Of a stretch of DNA of 64,000 nucleotides, positions 11,030 to 20,681 are shown one piece after another. The DNA is from Polytrichum commune. Taxonomy: Eukaryota; Streptophyta; Polytrichopsida; Polytrichales; Polytrichaceae. Position numbers and translations under genes: made by a program. The stretch lies in assembly GCA_950295325.1 (NCBI GenBank), contig OX485803.1, positions 25,792,001-25,856,000 of the forward strand. Direction: 5' to 3'. The notes below the pieces were generated by a model. The model was not told the origin of the DNA and made no database searches. It saw only the letters and a program-made list of their open reading frames with translations. Numbering within the stretch: position 1 is the first letter of the stretch; each line of letters opens with the position of its first letter.

Positions 11030-13309
11030 GATCACGGTAGGTCCTCATAATCATGTTTGTTATTGAATCTAGAATAGTGTCTATGTTTTGGGCACGTAGT
11101 CCAGTCTCATCGTAACACATGTTTTTGGCATGTTTGTTCTTTGACTACCAATCTTGTCATATGCCAATCAAATGTAGGCATCCAGTTAAGAAGAGTGACC
11201 ACATAAAGTCCACCTACCTTATGTAAGGTAGATGTAGGATATGGAACACACAATTAGTGCAAGAATATAATGAAGCAGTCCAAGTCATGCTTGTAGCCAT
11301 CTGCCTTATAATATTTAGAGATCACATGAATATCTTATTCATCATCAAAGTGAAGATTTTCATGCTCATGAAGTGGTCATATAAGTCCCCCCCCCCATCC
11401 TAGGGGGTGGATAGATAGATAGAAACTCCGGTCCCTTTGAGGGGCCAGCGTGAATAGAGTGTCCGTTCGTAATGCCAACAACCCGATGTCCAACCTAGGG
11501 GGTGGACTCTTTATACCGTGTACGGAGTAATGTGAGTGTAGAAAAGGGTATTAGTTGAGGCATTAGTTTACTTAGCATACATAAGGGAGAGGTGTTGTTT
11601 TTCTCTAGTCTGCACATTTCAAAAGGCTATTATTTTTTTTGAAGGAAAGGTAGATATGTAAAAAGGGTCCTTGAGGTTTAGAGAAAGAATTAACATTTGG
11701 ATGCTATTAATGCCAAGTTAACTTCAATGACGTGTGTTTTATGGTCATATCATTATCAATTACATCCTATGGATGAAAAAGTGCTTAATGAGTTTCTCAT
11801 TGGAAAATGAAAGTGGATTGTATATGTAATAAAGACCTATTTATTTCGTGCTTTGAATTTTTCATATGTAGTGGGTGCATTTAAAAGATTGAATTGAAAA
11901 CACTAGTATAAATAATGAGTTCATTTTCTAGCCTATTGTAAATACATATAAACTTATATTTATTCTATAAATTTCTCGTATATAGAGGGCTTTATTTCAT
12001 AGTCACCCACACACATCATTTAGGTTTCCAATAAAGAGTACACCCCACCGTTGGGCCCTCATTCATGTTCACTATTGAACCTAGAATGCTTGCACCAAAT
12101 ATTGCATTTAGTGCCACTTACTATTTGAAGTTACATAATCCTATATCTTGTTACTATTTCTTACCAAGTAAAGATGTTCATGTTCAATTATGTCCAAACA
12201 ACCAATTTGACCTTTGTTGGCCAAAAATGAAATATACAGTACATAGTTATAGCCTTGCATAATTCCAAACAGTAAGTAACACTAAACACAATATTTAGTG
12301 TAGCACATACTCCGGTCTTTTTGAACACATGGGACCTATGGCAATAACCCGGGCGTGCGCGGATTACGATAGCTACCTCAAAATTCGTCCAAATCGGAAG
12401 AAAATGGGCTTAGATTGTCGGGCTCGTCAAGCTCTATTCGTCCTCAGAATGACAACAATTTTTGAGACTCCGCCATATTGGAAGAGGCGGAACTTTGACC
12501 ACTACGACATTGCCAACAAACACAAGAGCAAACACACCCACAAACCCTAAAAGATGCAATGATGAACCCCGTCCCACGTCCATGTTGTTGAGACTGCACT
12601 ATTCGCAAAGTGCAAACCAAATGTTGGTCCTATTTTGGGCACCCTCTAGGAAATTGTTACTTATTATTTTAATAGCATTCACACACTTTTTAAATCCGGT
12701 AACATGCCCTCCAGAAAATCAATTATTTAATTGTGTTCACGCACTTTATAAATTCAGTAACCCGGGTTACCACCATAGGTCTCACATGTCTTTTTGGTAC
12801 ACTTTCTTCGACCTAATCACATACCTCTCAAATACATGTGTCGAGGTTATTGTTGTCTTCAATTTAGGCACATCTACTTCAACGTGGGTGAAGTGTGAGA
12901 CAACATTCTCAAGAATGTATGTTGAAATAGTCTAGAACCTTGAAGTATTTTTGGATTTCGGGAAAGTAGAGGCCCGGCATGGCACAACATGCACAGAACA
13001 TGCTGTGTGTGAAGAAGCCCATTGGCTTCCATATCATGGCACATCTTGGTACCTCATTGAATGGGGTTTGCTCCACGATCAACCTTCACAAAAGGACTGA
13101 CATAGCTCCCCCTTCTCACATCATGTATGGGTCCACCTCAGCATTTATGGGTCCACCTCATCGCATCTCATCTATGAACTTGCTTTGTGGACCTTGCACA
13201 ACAGCACCCGATTATACGAGAAGTGTTTGGGCACATTAGTTACTTGTCCAATATTCTGATTGGTTGGGTTGGAGGGGGGGGGTTGCATGGTTAAACTTGT
13301 TGGTAAATT
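11027..13309. other. intergenic, no supported gene
   Basis: AT-rich sequence without a recognisable gene. The palindromic motif ACACTAAA..TATTTAGTGT occurs at about 12,280-12,302 and a related one at 12,107-12,118. A poly-C run lies near 11,390. The frame at 12,329-12,550 has no known domain. Confidence 0.5.
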
Positions 13310-14165
13310 AAAATGATATTTAGTGTCATATGGTACACCCTAAACTCTGTGATATTAACCTCCATAATGTCACACACTCTTCTAATATTCCGAAACCCTA
13401 GGGAACAGATGTTCATAGTTCAAATCTCACACCTTTATTGTCACATTTCTCTCCCTTATATCACGAAATTCGTCATTAATGCAAACCACCAAAGAAGTCA
13501 ACCCACACCCTCGCATTGCGCCATGTGTCAACATGTGGAGTGTCTTCTTCTTCTTCTTCTTCTTCTTCTTCTGCCACTTGTTGAATGTTGGGGAATGCGT
13601 CCGCCACATCGCCTGGGAAGGCCAAGTGGAGTGGACCACACTAGCGTAGGTGACGGGAGAACGAATTCAAATTATCCTCACATCTCCTTTGTGCCATCCC
13701 ATGATATCACATGCTACACTAATTCTACAGTATCACGCATCCATGTACACACTACAAAACTCCGTAATATCACATGCACTTTGGTTGCCACAGGTGTGAT
13801 ACTACGGAGTTTGAGAGTGTATTTAATGTCACTATGGTAACTTTTCATATGACACTGCTTATGAACCAATATTGTCATGGATGATGGATGAGTTCATCCA
13901 TTGGCCAAACCCCTCCCCTCTTGTCAACAACTTGTGATGAAACGTTGTCATGGATGATTGGAATTTGGATGAAAAACCACTTGGTAAGTGACAGTAATTG
14001 GCAACATTGTAAATCTACAACCCCCAAACAAAATTCACAAGGAATGACAAATAATGTTGGGTTAACAAGTAGTGTTGATGACACTATACCACGGTTTAGA
14101 ATTAGTATTGAGCAAGATAATTAGAATTGGCAACACTAAATATCATACTTATTAGTGTCGTTTAC
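13310..14165 (-). mobile_element. dispersed repeat family B, copy B2, interrupted
   Basis: Family B in reverse orientation, split by a mariner-like MITE at 13,336-13,819. The right part carries GGTAACTTTTCATATGACAC, GTCATGGATGATTGGAATTT, AAATTCACAAGGAATGACAA and TATTGAGCAAGATAATTAG. All of these match the complement of the copies at 5.9 and 30.6 kb. The right end contains CACTAAATATCATACTTATTAGTG. Non-coding. Confidence 0.65.
13336..13819. mobile_element. mariner/Stowaway-like MITE, copy D1
   Basis: The left end is CACCCTAAACTCTGTGATAT and the right end, on the complement, is CACTCTCAAACTCCGTAGTA. The element is flanked by TA on both sides (13,334-13,335 and 13,820-13,821). It lies inside family B copy B2. 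A TTC microsatellite (13,543-13,571) sits in its middle. The TA duplication and the ACTCCGTAAT-like terminal repeat are the hallmarks of Tc1/mariner MITEs; copy D2 at 27,484 shares them. No transposase is present. Confidence 0.78.
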
Positions 14166-14314
14166 AGGGTGGCGGGTGTACGTGGACTGGTGGGGAAGTG
14201 GCCCACTTCCAACACTGCACTGGTAGTCTTGGAAGGGAAGGAATTCGGAGCATGGGGCGGCAACTGCACCATGTTGCTTGATCTCTCCTCCAATTGTACA
14301 AACACGAAACCTAA

Positions 14315-14837
14315 GGGCCTCTTTACACCTAGAGGCCGGGTGAATTCCCCTTGAGGCCAATTGCATGAAATTTCAGGCCCTTTTGGGTTGGAGGCCGGTC
14401 TCAACTACACATTATAATAAGATTATAATGGGGGCCAATTTTCCCCTATGTAAAGGCCTTAGGGCCAAGCAGCTAGGCCGATTCGATAAATCTAGCATAA
14501 TCCAACGGATCTAGCATAATCTAGCATAGAGTTGTTTGTATTTCCACATAATCCAATGGATATGGTTCGTTTAAAAAAATCATATTTTACTGACATTGAA
14601 ATTATGTCAGTAACAGTTATTTTTATCGAAATTTGACATTGGTCTAGAGGCCAAGAATTGGCCCTCCGTTTTGGGTGCACCCAATTCAACGAGTTCAGGC
14701 CGTGTCATACCATGCATTTTTTTGATTAAAAAATTCGTACCACCAAAGGGGTTGGGACCGATTTCAGCCAATCACAAGTGAAGATTTCAAGCCTCTTACA
14801 CAACGAGTCGGTCCGGCCTCTAGGTGTCAAGCGGCCC
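14315..14837. mobile_element. PIF/Harbinger (Tourist)-like MITE
   Basis: The terminal inverted repeats are 25 bp and match at 23 positions; the left one begins GGGCCTCTTTACACCTAGAG and the right one, on the complement, GGGCCGCTTGACACCTAGAG. The flanks are TAA on the left and TAC on the right, consistent with a worn 3-bp TWA duplication. The interior has more GAGGCC(A/G) blocks near both ends, so the true repeat is longer and subterminally repetitive. Non-coding. Confidence 0.75.
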
Positions 14838-15802
14838 TACTGAGTTCACCATTCCTGTGTTGAAATCTGTGTGAAGAACGAAGTCCCTGAAGGAATGGGA
14901 TTCGAAAGCGCATCTACGACCTCAAAATAGAAAGCAATTCATGTCTTGGTGTCCACTAGCTAGACTGTGCAAAGCTTCCATGCACTTGTACCTCCGATTC
15001 CCAAGCTCCGTCTCACTCACTCACTCACTCATGCACCTGCATCGGTCTCATCCCTAACAACAAATTTACCATCTTTGAGATTAGAAAGGCGCCCAGCATT
15101 TTCAACCTACCAAGAGAAGATTGTAGTAGTGTGTGAGGATAAAGTACAACCAGTTACTTTTCTCTCAGTCGTCGGATACAAGTGCATGCCAGCGGCTTGG
15201 TGAGCGGCAACTATGGAGTAGGCAATGTGCCTGATGTGGAGGCCAGTGACCGACTTTCCCACATGGTTGTGGAGAATTATGTTGCACCTTTCGCTTCGCT
15301 CATGTCTGTTCAGTGTTTCACTGTTGTTGCACGGCGAGAAACAGCGTGTCTGCATTGTGCTGGTTTGTACGTTTTACTGCTGTCGAATCGGGAGATTTAC
15401 AACCCGTCTGCGAGTCTCTGTGCGGAGCATGTGTTGAATTTTCTTGGCGGTACTCTTTGTGAGTTGGGTTGTGACTTAGAGTTTGGAGTTGGGATTTCAA
15501 TTGTCTGTGGTGAGGCGTGCGTCGGGTTTTTTTTTCGGCGCCGGAGGATTGTGAGAGCTCGGTGCCAGGCAGCCAGGCACTGGAGTTGTAGAGGGTAAAA
15601 TTTCCATGTTTGTTTTGTACTCTGCTAATAAACTGGTTGATATGAATCTGCTGACGTGTGTTTTTGTGCTTTCTTTTTTTGGGTACTTCTGTTTTGGGAG
15701 GCCTTTAATTAATAGAATGCCCAAACACACAAAACCACCTGTTTTCCCAGTAATCATAAGGTTTGTAATTTGAGCTGTTATGAGTGTTAAAGTATGTAGG
15801 TG
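14838..15802. other. intergenic, possible transcript of unknown kind
   Basis: This stretch is less AT-rich than its surroundings. It has an open frame of 138 codons at 15,182-15,598 (+) starting MHASGLVSGNYG. It shows no domain I know, is not interrupted by splice-like sites that would extend it, and ends shortly before T-rich sequence. It may be an exon of a non-coding transcript or chance. A (TCAC)n-like run lies near 15,012-15,030. Confidence 0.25.
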
Positions 15803-16074
15803 TTAGAGCATCCCCACTAGACCGGGCACCGCCCCGGGCATAATTGCACCGGTGGCACCCCGGGCATAGTGTGGGTTTACCCGACATATTTTTGGAGCCC
15901 ACTAGCTCGGGTACATGCCCTTCTTCGAGGCCGGCCCCCGCCCGGGATTACCCCCTTGCCCGAATCCATTAGCCTTGCCCGATGCCTTGCCCGGATACCG
16001 ATTCCGTGCCCGATGCCTTGCCCGATCCCTTTCGGTTCTCCGCCCGGATACTAAAATACCTCGTTAATTTGAGA

Positions 16075-16330
16075 CTTCCCCTTCTCTCAACTTGATATAT
16101 GGACCACAACAACATGGTCTATTGTTTGGATCTTCCTACATAAACCATATTGATATGGGTTTAGGGTTTCCCCGCGAGGCAATGAAATAAAACAACATTG
16201 TAACACTAATATCACTACATTCGTTAATTTGGGCATTTTTCTTGTATCTAATTAATATATGGACCACTGCAACATGGTCTAATGTTTAGGGTTGTCCTAC
16301 CTAAACCATCTGGATACGGGTTCATAATTA
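16075..16330. repeat. two diverged copies of a 140-bp block
   Basis: TTGATATATGGACCAC..CAACATGGTCTA..TCCTAC(A/C)TAAACCAT..GATA(C/T)GGGTT occurs at about 16,092-16,162 and again at about 16,251-16,322. It is non-coding and lies inside the Harbinger element. Confidence 0.7.
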
Positions 16331-16989
16331 AATGGGTGTGTGTAAGATTTGAATTTACTAATCATCTTAGATCAATTTCGCTTATCTTAAAGATAGAGAT
16401 ATCATGATTGTAGACCTCCAACATTAAAACAAAACTCCACCCCCTATAGGTTAAGGGTTTAAAATCATCTTTGATGAAATGGTCTACACTACTTCGGAAT
16501 CAATTAAATGGAAATTAGGGTCATCCGGAGTAATGTTTGGGTCGAACGGCTACCAATGCTTTACCTTTTATCTTTATATTTTATCTTCTATTCATATTTT
16601 TATTTTTATACAAAGTTATTTCTATAATTTGATGGCTTTTATTTTTAATTTTTATCTTTAATCTATTATTTATGTATTTATATTTATATAACTATTAAAT
16701 GAAAAGAAATCATTACTATAATCTTAAAGCTTCGAATCGTCCATGACTATATCGAACGTCCACCAATTCTTTATCTTTTATCTTTTACTTTTATTTTTAT
16801 CTATATTTTGACTTCTTTTGCACACAAAAGCTAAAGGTAGTATATAAGCCCTAGGGTATGCCTCTTCAACCCTAGGGTTTTTGCAAAGACCGCTATTTAT
16901 GTAAAACATTTTACCTCTACCTATGTTTTTTGCAAAGACCGCTATTTATGTCTTTATTTTTTTTCTTTGTCTTGGCTCATTTATTCTGT

Positions 16990-17900
16990 GGGGATGGTTG
17001 AGATATACATAGCAGGTTGAGAGATACATAGCATCAGCTTAATTACATTGCATCAGGTTGAGAGTGATTGTGTGAGTGATTATGTTAAAAGCAGGTTGAG
17101 AGATACATAGCATCAGGGCTTAATTACATTACATCAGGTTGAGAGTGATTGTGTGAGTGATTATGTTGAAAGCAGGTTGAGAGATACATAGCATCAGGGC
17201 TTAATTACATTGCATCAGGTTGAGAGTGGGTCCTAGTTTAGGCTGAGGGCTTTGTGTGGTTGAAGGTTGTTCATTTGCTTTAGGCTGTGTACTAATTTGC
17301 TTGCAAGTTGAGGCTTAACATGAAAGCATGTTGAGAGATACATAGCATCAAGGCTTAATTACATTGCATCAGGTTTAGAGTGATTGTGTAAGTAATTATG
17401 TTAAAAGCAGGTTGAAAGATACATAGCAGCATGGCTTAATTACATTGCATCACGTTGAGAGTGGGTTTAGTTTAGGCTGAGGGCTTTGTGTGGTTGAAGG
17501 TTGTTCATTTGCTTTAGGATGTGTACTAATTTGTTTGCATGTTGAGGCTTAAATTGAAAGTAGGTTGAGAGCTACATAGCATCAGGGCTTAATTACATTG
17601 CATCAGGTTGAGAGTGATTGTGTTTAGGCTGAGGGCTTAATTATATTGCAGGTTGAGAGTTAGTTTGCTTAAGTTTGAGGCTTTGTGTGATTGAAGGTTG
17701 AGGGTTTGGCTTTAGGTTGAGGGGTTAATTTCCTTGCAGGTTGAGGCTTAAATTGAAAGCAGGTTGAGAGTTTATTAGTAACAGGTTGAGGTTACAATGC
17801 ATCAGGTTGAGAGTTAGTTGTGTTTAGGCAGAGGGCTTTGTGTGATTGAATTAGGCAGAGAGGGCTTTGTGGATTGAGAGGGTATTGAATTAGGCAGAGA
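16990..17900. repeat. tandem repeat array inside the Harbinger element
   Basis: The core phrase GCAGGTTGAGAGATACATAG recurs at 17,012, 17,091 and 17,172 (steps of 79 and 81 bp), and in altered form at 17,326, 17,407 and 17,563. Between them, TTAATTACATTGCATCAGGT and GAGGGCTTTGTGTG also repeat, giving a longer nested period of roughly 240 bp in the middle. The array decays towards 17,900. No coding frame runs through it. Confidence 0.88.
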
Positions 17901-18010
17901 GTAATGCACATAAGTAGAGCAACATAGAATACACTCCAATGTGGACAAATTCAAATGATGTGTTTGAAATCATTGAGTTACAGTCCTAAGTGCAAAAGCT
18001 ACTGACATTC

Positions 18011-19387
18011 CTAAATCCTACTACCTAAACCCTGCAACCATGAGGGTTGAGGTGTGTACGAATTGTGAGCAGAGGGTGTGTGAATTTGTTGAGAGGAAAC
18101 ATGCCTATTAGCGAATTCTTCTCGAATTCCAGAGGTCCAAAACTGGACATGATTTGTATGCATATCATGAGGATCACAAGAGAGGCGTCGACGTTGTGAT
18201 GGGGGGGGGTTAATTTCGAAGTCATATGTTTGAGAGTCGAGGATGATGGTCGAATCTTCCTCACGATCCGAAGCTGATTGACCGAAGTCATTCCCAAATG
18301 CATTGAGATCAGCTACCCTCCTCCTGTCTCCAAACAAGTCAGAGGAATCATCCTCACAATCCAGCTCGGCACAATCATCAGCATCATCATCTTCATTCAA
18401 ATCCCTAAACCTTGACCCTTGGTGAATTGTGTGTGTTGGTGCAGGTGCATCCCTAAACCCTAACCCCTGGTGTTGTGTTGGTGCAGGTGCAGGTGCAGGG
18501 GGAGGTGCAGGTGCAGGAGAAGTGTTGTTGGGGGAGGAGCAGACTCCAACGCGAGGAGGAGGAGGCACGTTGGAGGCAGCAACCTGGGCCTTGAGCTTTG
18601 CAAGCTCTTGGGTCCTGCGGAGATGGAGCCACTGTCTAGCAAGGTCACAGGTAATGTTCTTATCCTCTAGTGTAAACAAACTAAATGTATTTTGCTGAGC
18701 AATTTGCTCAGCTTTCTTCAATGTAGCAGCAGCAAAGTTGATTGTAGCTTTTGCATTAGCACGCAAAGCTTGCTCCTTACCCTTACCATGTGCATGCTCT
18801 ATTTTTGAAGACTTAGCACCCTGTGGCCTTGTCTGTGCAGGTGGCGATTCGGTGGAGGGGGCCTGGCCATTGGGGGAGAGCAGATCGCGACGATCAACAG
18901 GCAGCCCCTCTCTTGAGGGCGGATCTAACCCTTGACTCTTTCGCTTCCCCATAAATATTGCTGCAAACCTAGGATATGTCTTTAACAACAACCAGCAATG
19001 TTTTAGAACAAAAGGCTTCCCACATTTTTGCTTGTACAAGGTCATAGCATCTAATACGAAATCATCCTCACTTTTCCCACTTTCATTCAAATCTCTCACT
19101 GATTGATAACAACCACAGAACTTGGCGACAGATTGCTTGATGTCGGACCATTTAGTCTCTAGAGACCTAGCAGGACGATCAGCTCCTCCCTTTGGTTTGT
19201 GCCTAGCATAGTGAGTTGCTACATTGATCCAAAAATGTGCATTCTTCTGCCCTATCCCTCTCCTGGAGTCTGTCGAAGTATGCATAAAACTTCGGCAGCA
19301 TTGTTCTTCCTCCTCCGGGCAGAAGTTCCTGCCCTTCCTGGTCCTCCCACCCGTTGCAGGTACATCCCCCCCCCCCCGTCCTGACAT
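18011..19387 (-). CDS. SANT/Myb-like protein of Harbinger ORF1 type
   Basis: An uninterrupted 458-codon frame. Residues about 15-94 form a SANT/Myb-like trihelix unit with RKGRNFCPEEEE, FWINVATHYARHKP and SLETKWSDIKQSVAKFCGCY. KPFVLKHCWLLLK (124-136) is the usual end of this domain. After a proline- and serine-rich linker come a charged helical stretch (about 215-265, TLKKAEQ..TLEDKN..LARQWLHLRR), a PAPA-rich run and acidic C-terminal segments. In plants this family covers both domesticated proteins and the Myb-like ORF1 of Harbinger transposons, which binds DNA next to the transposon ends and helps bring in the transposase. Lying inside an element with Harbinger ends, it is most likely the ORF1 type. 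The frame is intact, which argues for fairly recent activity. Residues 283-345 include a repeated HQG(L/S)xFRD motif. Confidence 0.85.
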   Translation of the reverse strand: MSGRGGGDVPATGGRTRKGRNFCPEEEEQCCRSFMHTSTDSRRGIGQKNAHFWINVATHYARHKPKGGADRPARSLETKWSDIKQSVAKFCGCYQSVRDLNESGKSEDDFVLDAMTLYKQKCGKPFVLKHCWLLLKTYPRFAAIFMGKRKSQGLDPPSREGLPVDRRDLLSPNGQAPSTESPPAQTRPQGAKSSKIEHAHGKGKEQALRANAKATINFAAATLKKAEQIAQQNTFSLFTLEDKNITCDLARQWLHLRRTQELAKLKAQVAASNVPPPPRVGVCSSPNNTSPAPAPPPAPAPAPTQHQGLGFRDAPAPTHTIHQGSRFRDLNEDDDADDCAELDCEDDSSDLFGDRRRVADLNAFGNDFGQSASDREEDSTIILDSQTYDFEINPPPSQRRRLSCDPHDMHTNHVQFWTSGIREEFANRHVSSQQIHTPSAHNSYTPQPSWLQGLGSRI

Positions 19388-19734
19388 GGTGGAATAAGTC
19401 CAAGAAAAGGTAAACTACCGGATGGCGTTGGCGGGGCGAGCACGGTACCCGAGGCCAATATACCCGAAGAACTCCTCCCAAATGCCCGACCCAGCACCCT
19501 TTATGGCGTTAGCGTCGACTGGTGGACGTTGCAACTTGGCGTCCCGGGCACCGTAATTCCAGGAGTGCCGTTCAACCGCTTTATACCTCCACTGGTGGGG
19601 ACGCTCTTACTTGGTTCATTTTTCATGTTCTCCAACTTGAAATTACTGATTAAATTTACACAACAAACATCATGTTGCCTTGGGCAAATCTACGATGAAA
19701 CATCTGTAAAATAAACATAAACGGTCACCTATAT

Positions 19735-20135
19735 TTGATTGGTGCTTGGTTATGTGAGGATCAAAGAACAACCACCATAAAGAGACATGTTTGAAAGAGA
19801 TTGGACTTTGTCTTCAAATTTTACTAAGTACTCCACACTAAACAGTGAACGCAATTGGAAGGATCTATGTTTCCAGTCAAAGAATCAACAAGCCTGCACT
19901 TTCAATAGCCATAACTAAATCAGGTCGTGTCTGATTTTCAATCCACCTTTTGCTTATGTTTCATTGTAGAATTTCACTACAAAATCTGCAACTTCTGCAC
20001 AGCCTGCAGGTACTATCTAAGGATTATCTTTCTGCCCATGCAACACTAGTTTTGTTGTGTAAATCTCATCAAGAGAAGTTGGAGAACATAGAAAACAAAC
20101 CAGACTACACCTACATACCTTGCATATATGTACTG
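19735..20135 (+). repeat. dispersed repeat E, copy 2
   Basis: Diverged direct copy of 6360-6720. Shared blocks include GTGAGGATCAAAGAACAA, CCATAAAGAGACATGTTTG, AATAGCCATAACTAAATCA and GAAGTTGGAGAACATAGAAA. It lies between the Harbinger element and the 3' end of the aspartase gene. Non-coding. Confidence 0.6.
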
Positions 20136-20681
20136 CACTCCAAGATGTGGAAACCATACTTCCTGTGACATATGAAACCCAGGAGAAGGTTCATTGTGAT
20201 GCTAGATTTGCATTGATGTAGTGTGCAAGCAAACCTAGATGCCCTTTCGATTGTGCCATCTAGTGTGTATAACCCACATAAACTAATCCTGGAGACATGC
20301 TTTTCTCTCTACGTAGATGGAACAGTGTGAGCACTTTGCCTGTATTCGACATTATGGTCAAACCCAGACAGCATTTAATAGCAGAGATCATGAATTACAT
20401 AGTAGTGAGTAGACTGTAGTAATCCCGGTTTTCACAGGCCCTCAAACGTGATTCTAAACGGTGAAATTTACTCTTTGAAAGCAAATAATAGACCAAAGAA
20501 CCCAAACATTACATAAAAGACCTCATCCAACATGGCATTTCTAGTCTGAAACGTGAAGGCTGGTGTATGAAATTGTTTCTTGAGGCCTACAGAATCTTGC
20601 TATTTGAGAGTCCCCTTCCTGTAAGAAGGTCGATTGCGTTCCAAAGAGGAGATCGTTCAAAGGCAGATATAGTCTCTACTG

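Larger units (their letters stand above)
15806..19606 (-). mobile_element. PIF/Harbinger-type element carrying a SANT/Myb gene
   Basis: The left end is GAGCATCCCCACTAG and the right end, on the complement, is GAGCGTCCCCACCAG, matching at 13 of 15 positions. TTA is directly repeated at 15,803-15,805 and 19,607-19,609. The 3-bp TTA duplication is the Harbinger signature. The 3801-bp interior holds one intact gene (18,011-19,387, minus), a 0.9 kb tandem-repeat block (16,990-17,900) and a duplicated block (16,075-16,330). Autonomous Harbinger elements carry a DDE transposase gene next to the Myb-like gene; I see no such reading frame here. The element therefore looks non-autonomous, with the transposase region possibly replaced by the repeats. 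Confidence 0.85.

Noticed and set aside
10682-11050. 122-codon frame ending in alternating Ser-Leu
   Set aside because: It is formed by the hairpin and the 68-bp CT microsatellite.
13313-13840. 175-codon frame
   Set aside because: It runs through a mariner-like MITE nested in another repeat and includes a TTC-derived leucine run.
15182-15598. 138-codon frame as a gene
   Set aside because: No domain, no supporting splice structure and no clear codon pattern. It is kept only as a note in the intergenic entry.
18429-18698. Plus-strand frames opposite the SANT gene
   Set aside because: They are antisense shadows of the proline-alanine repeats of the real minus-strand gene.
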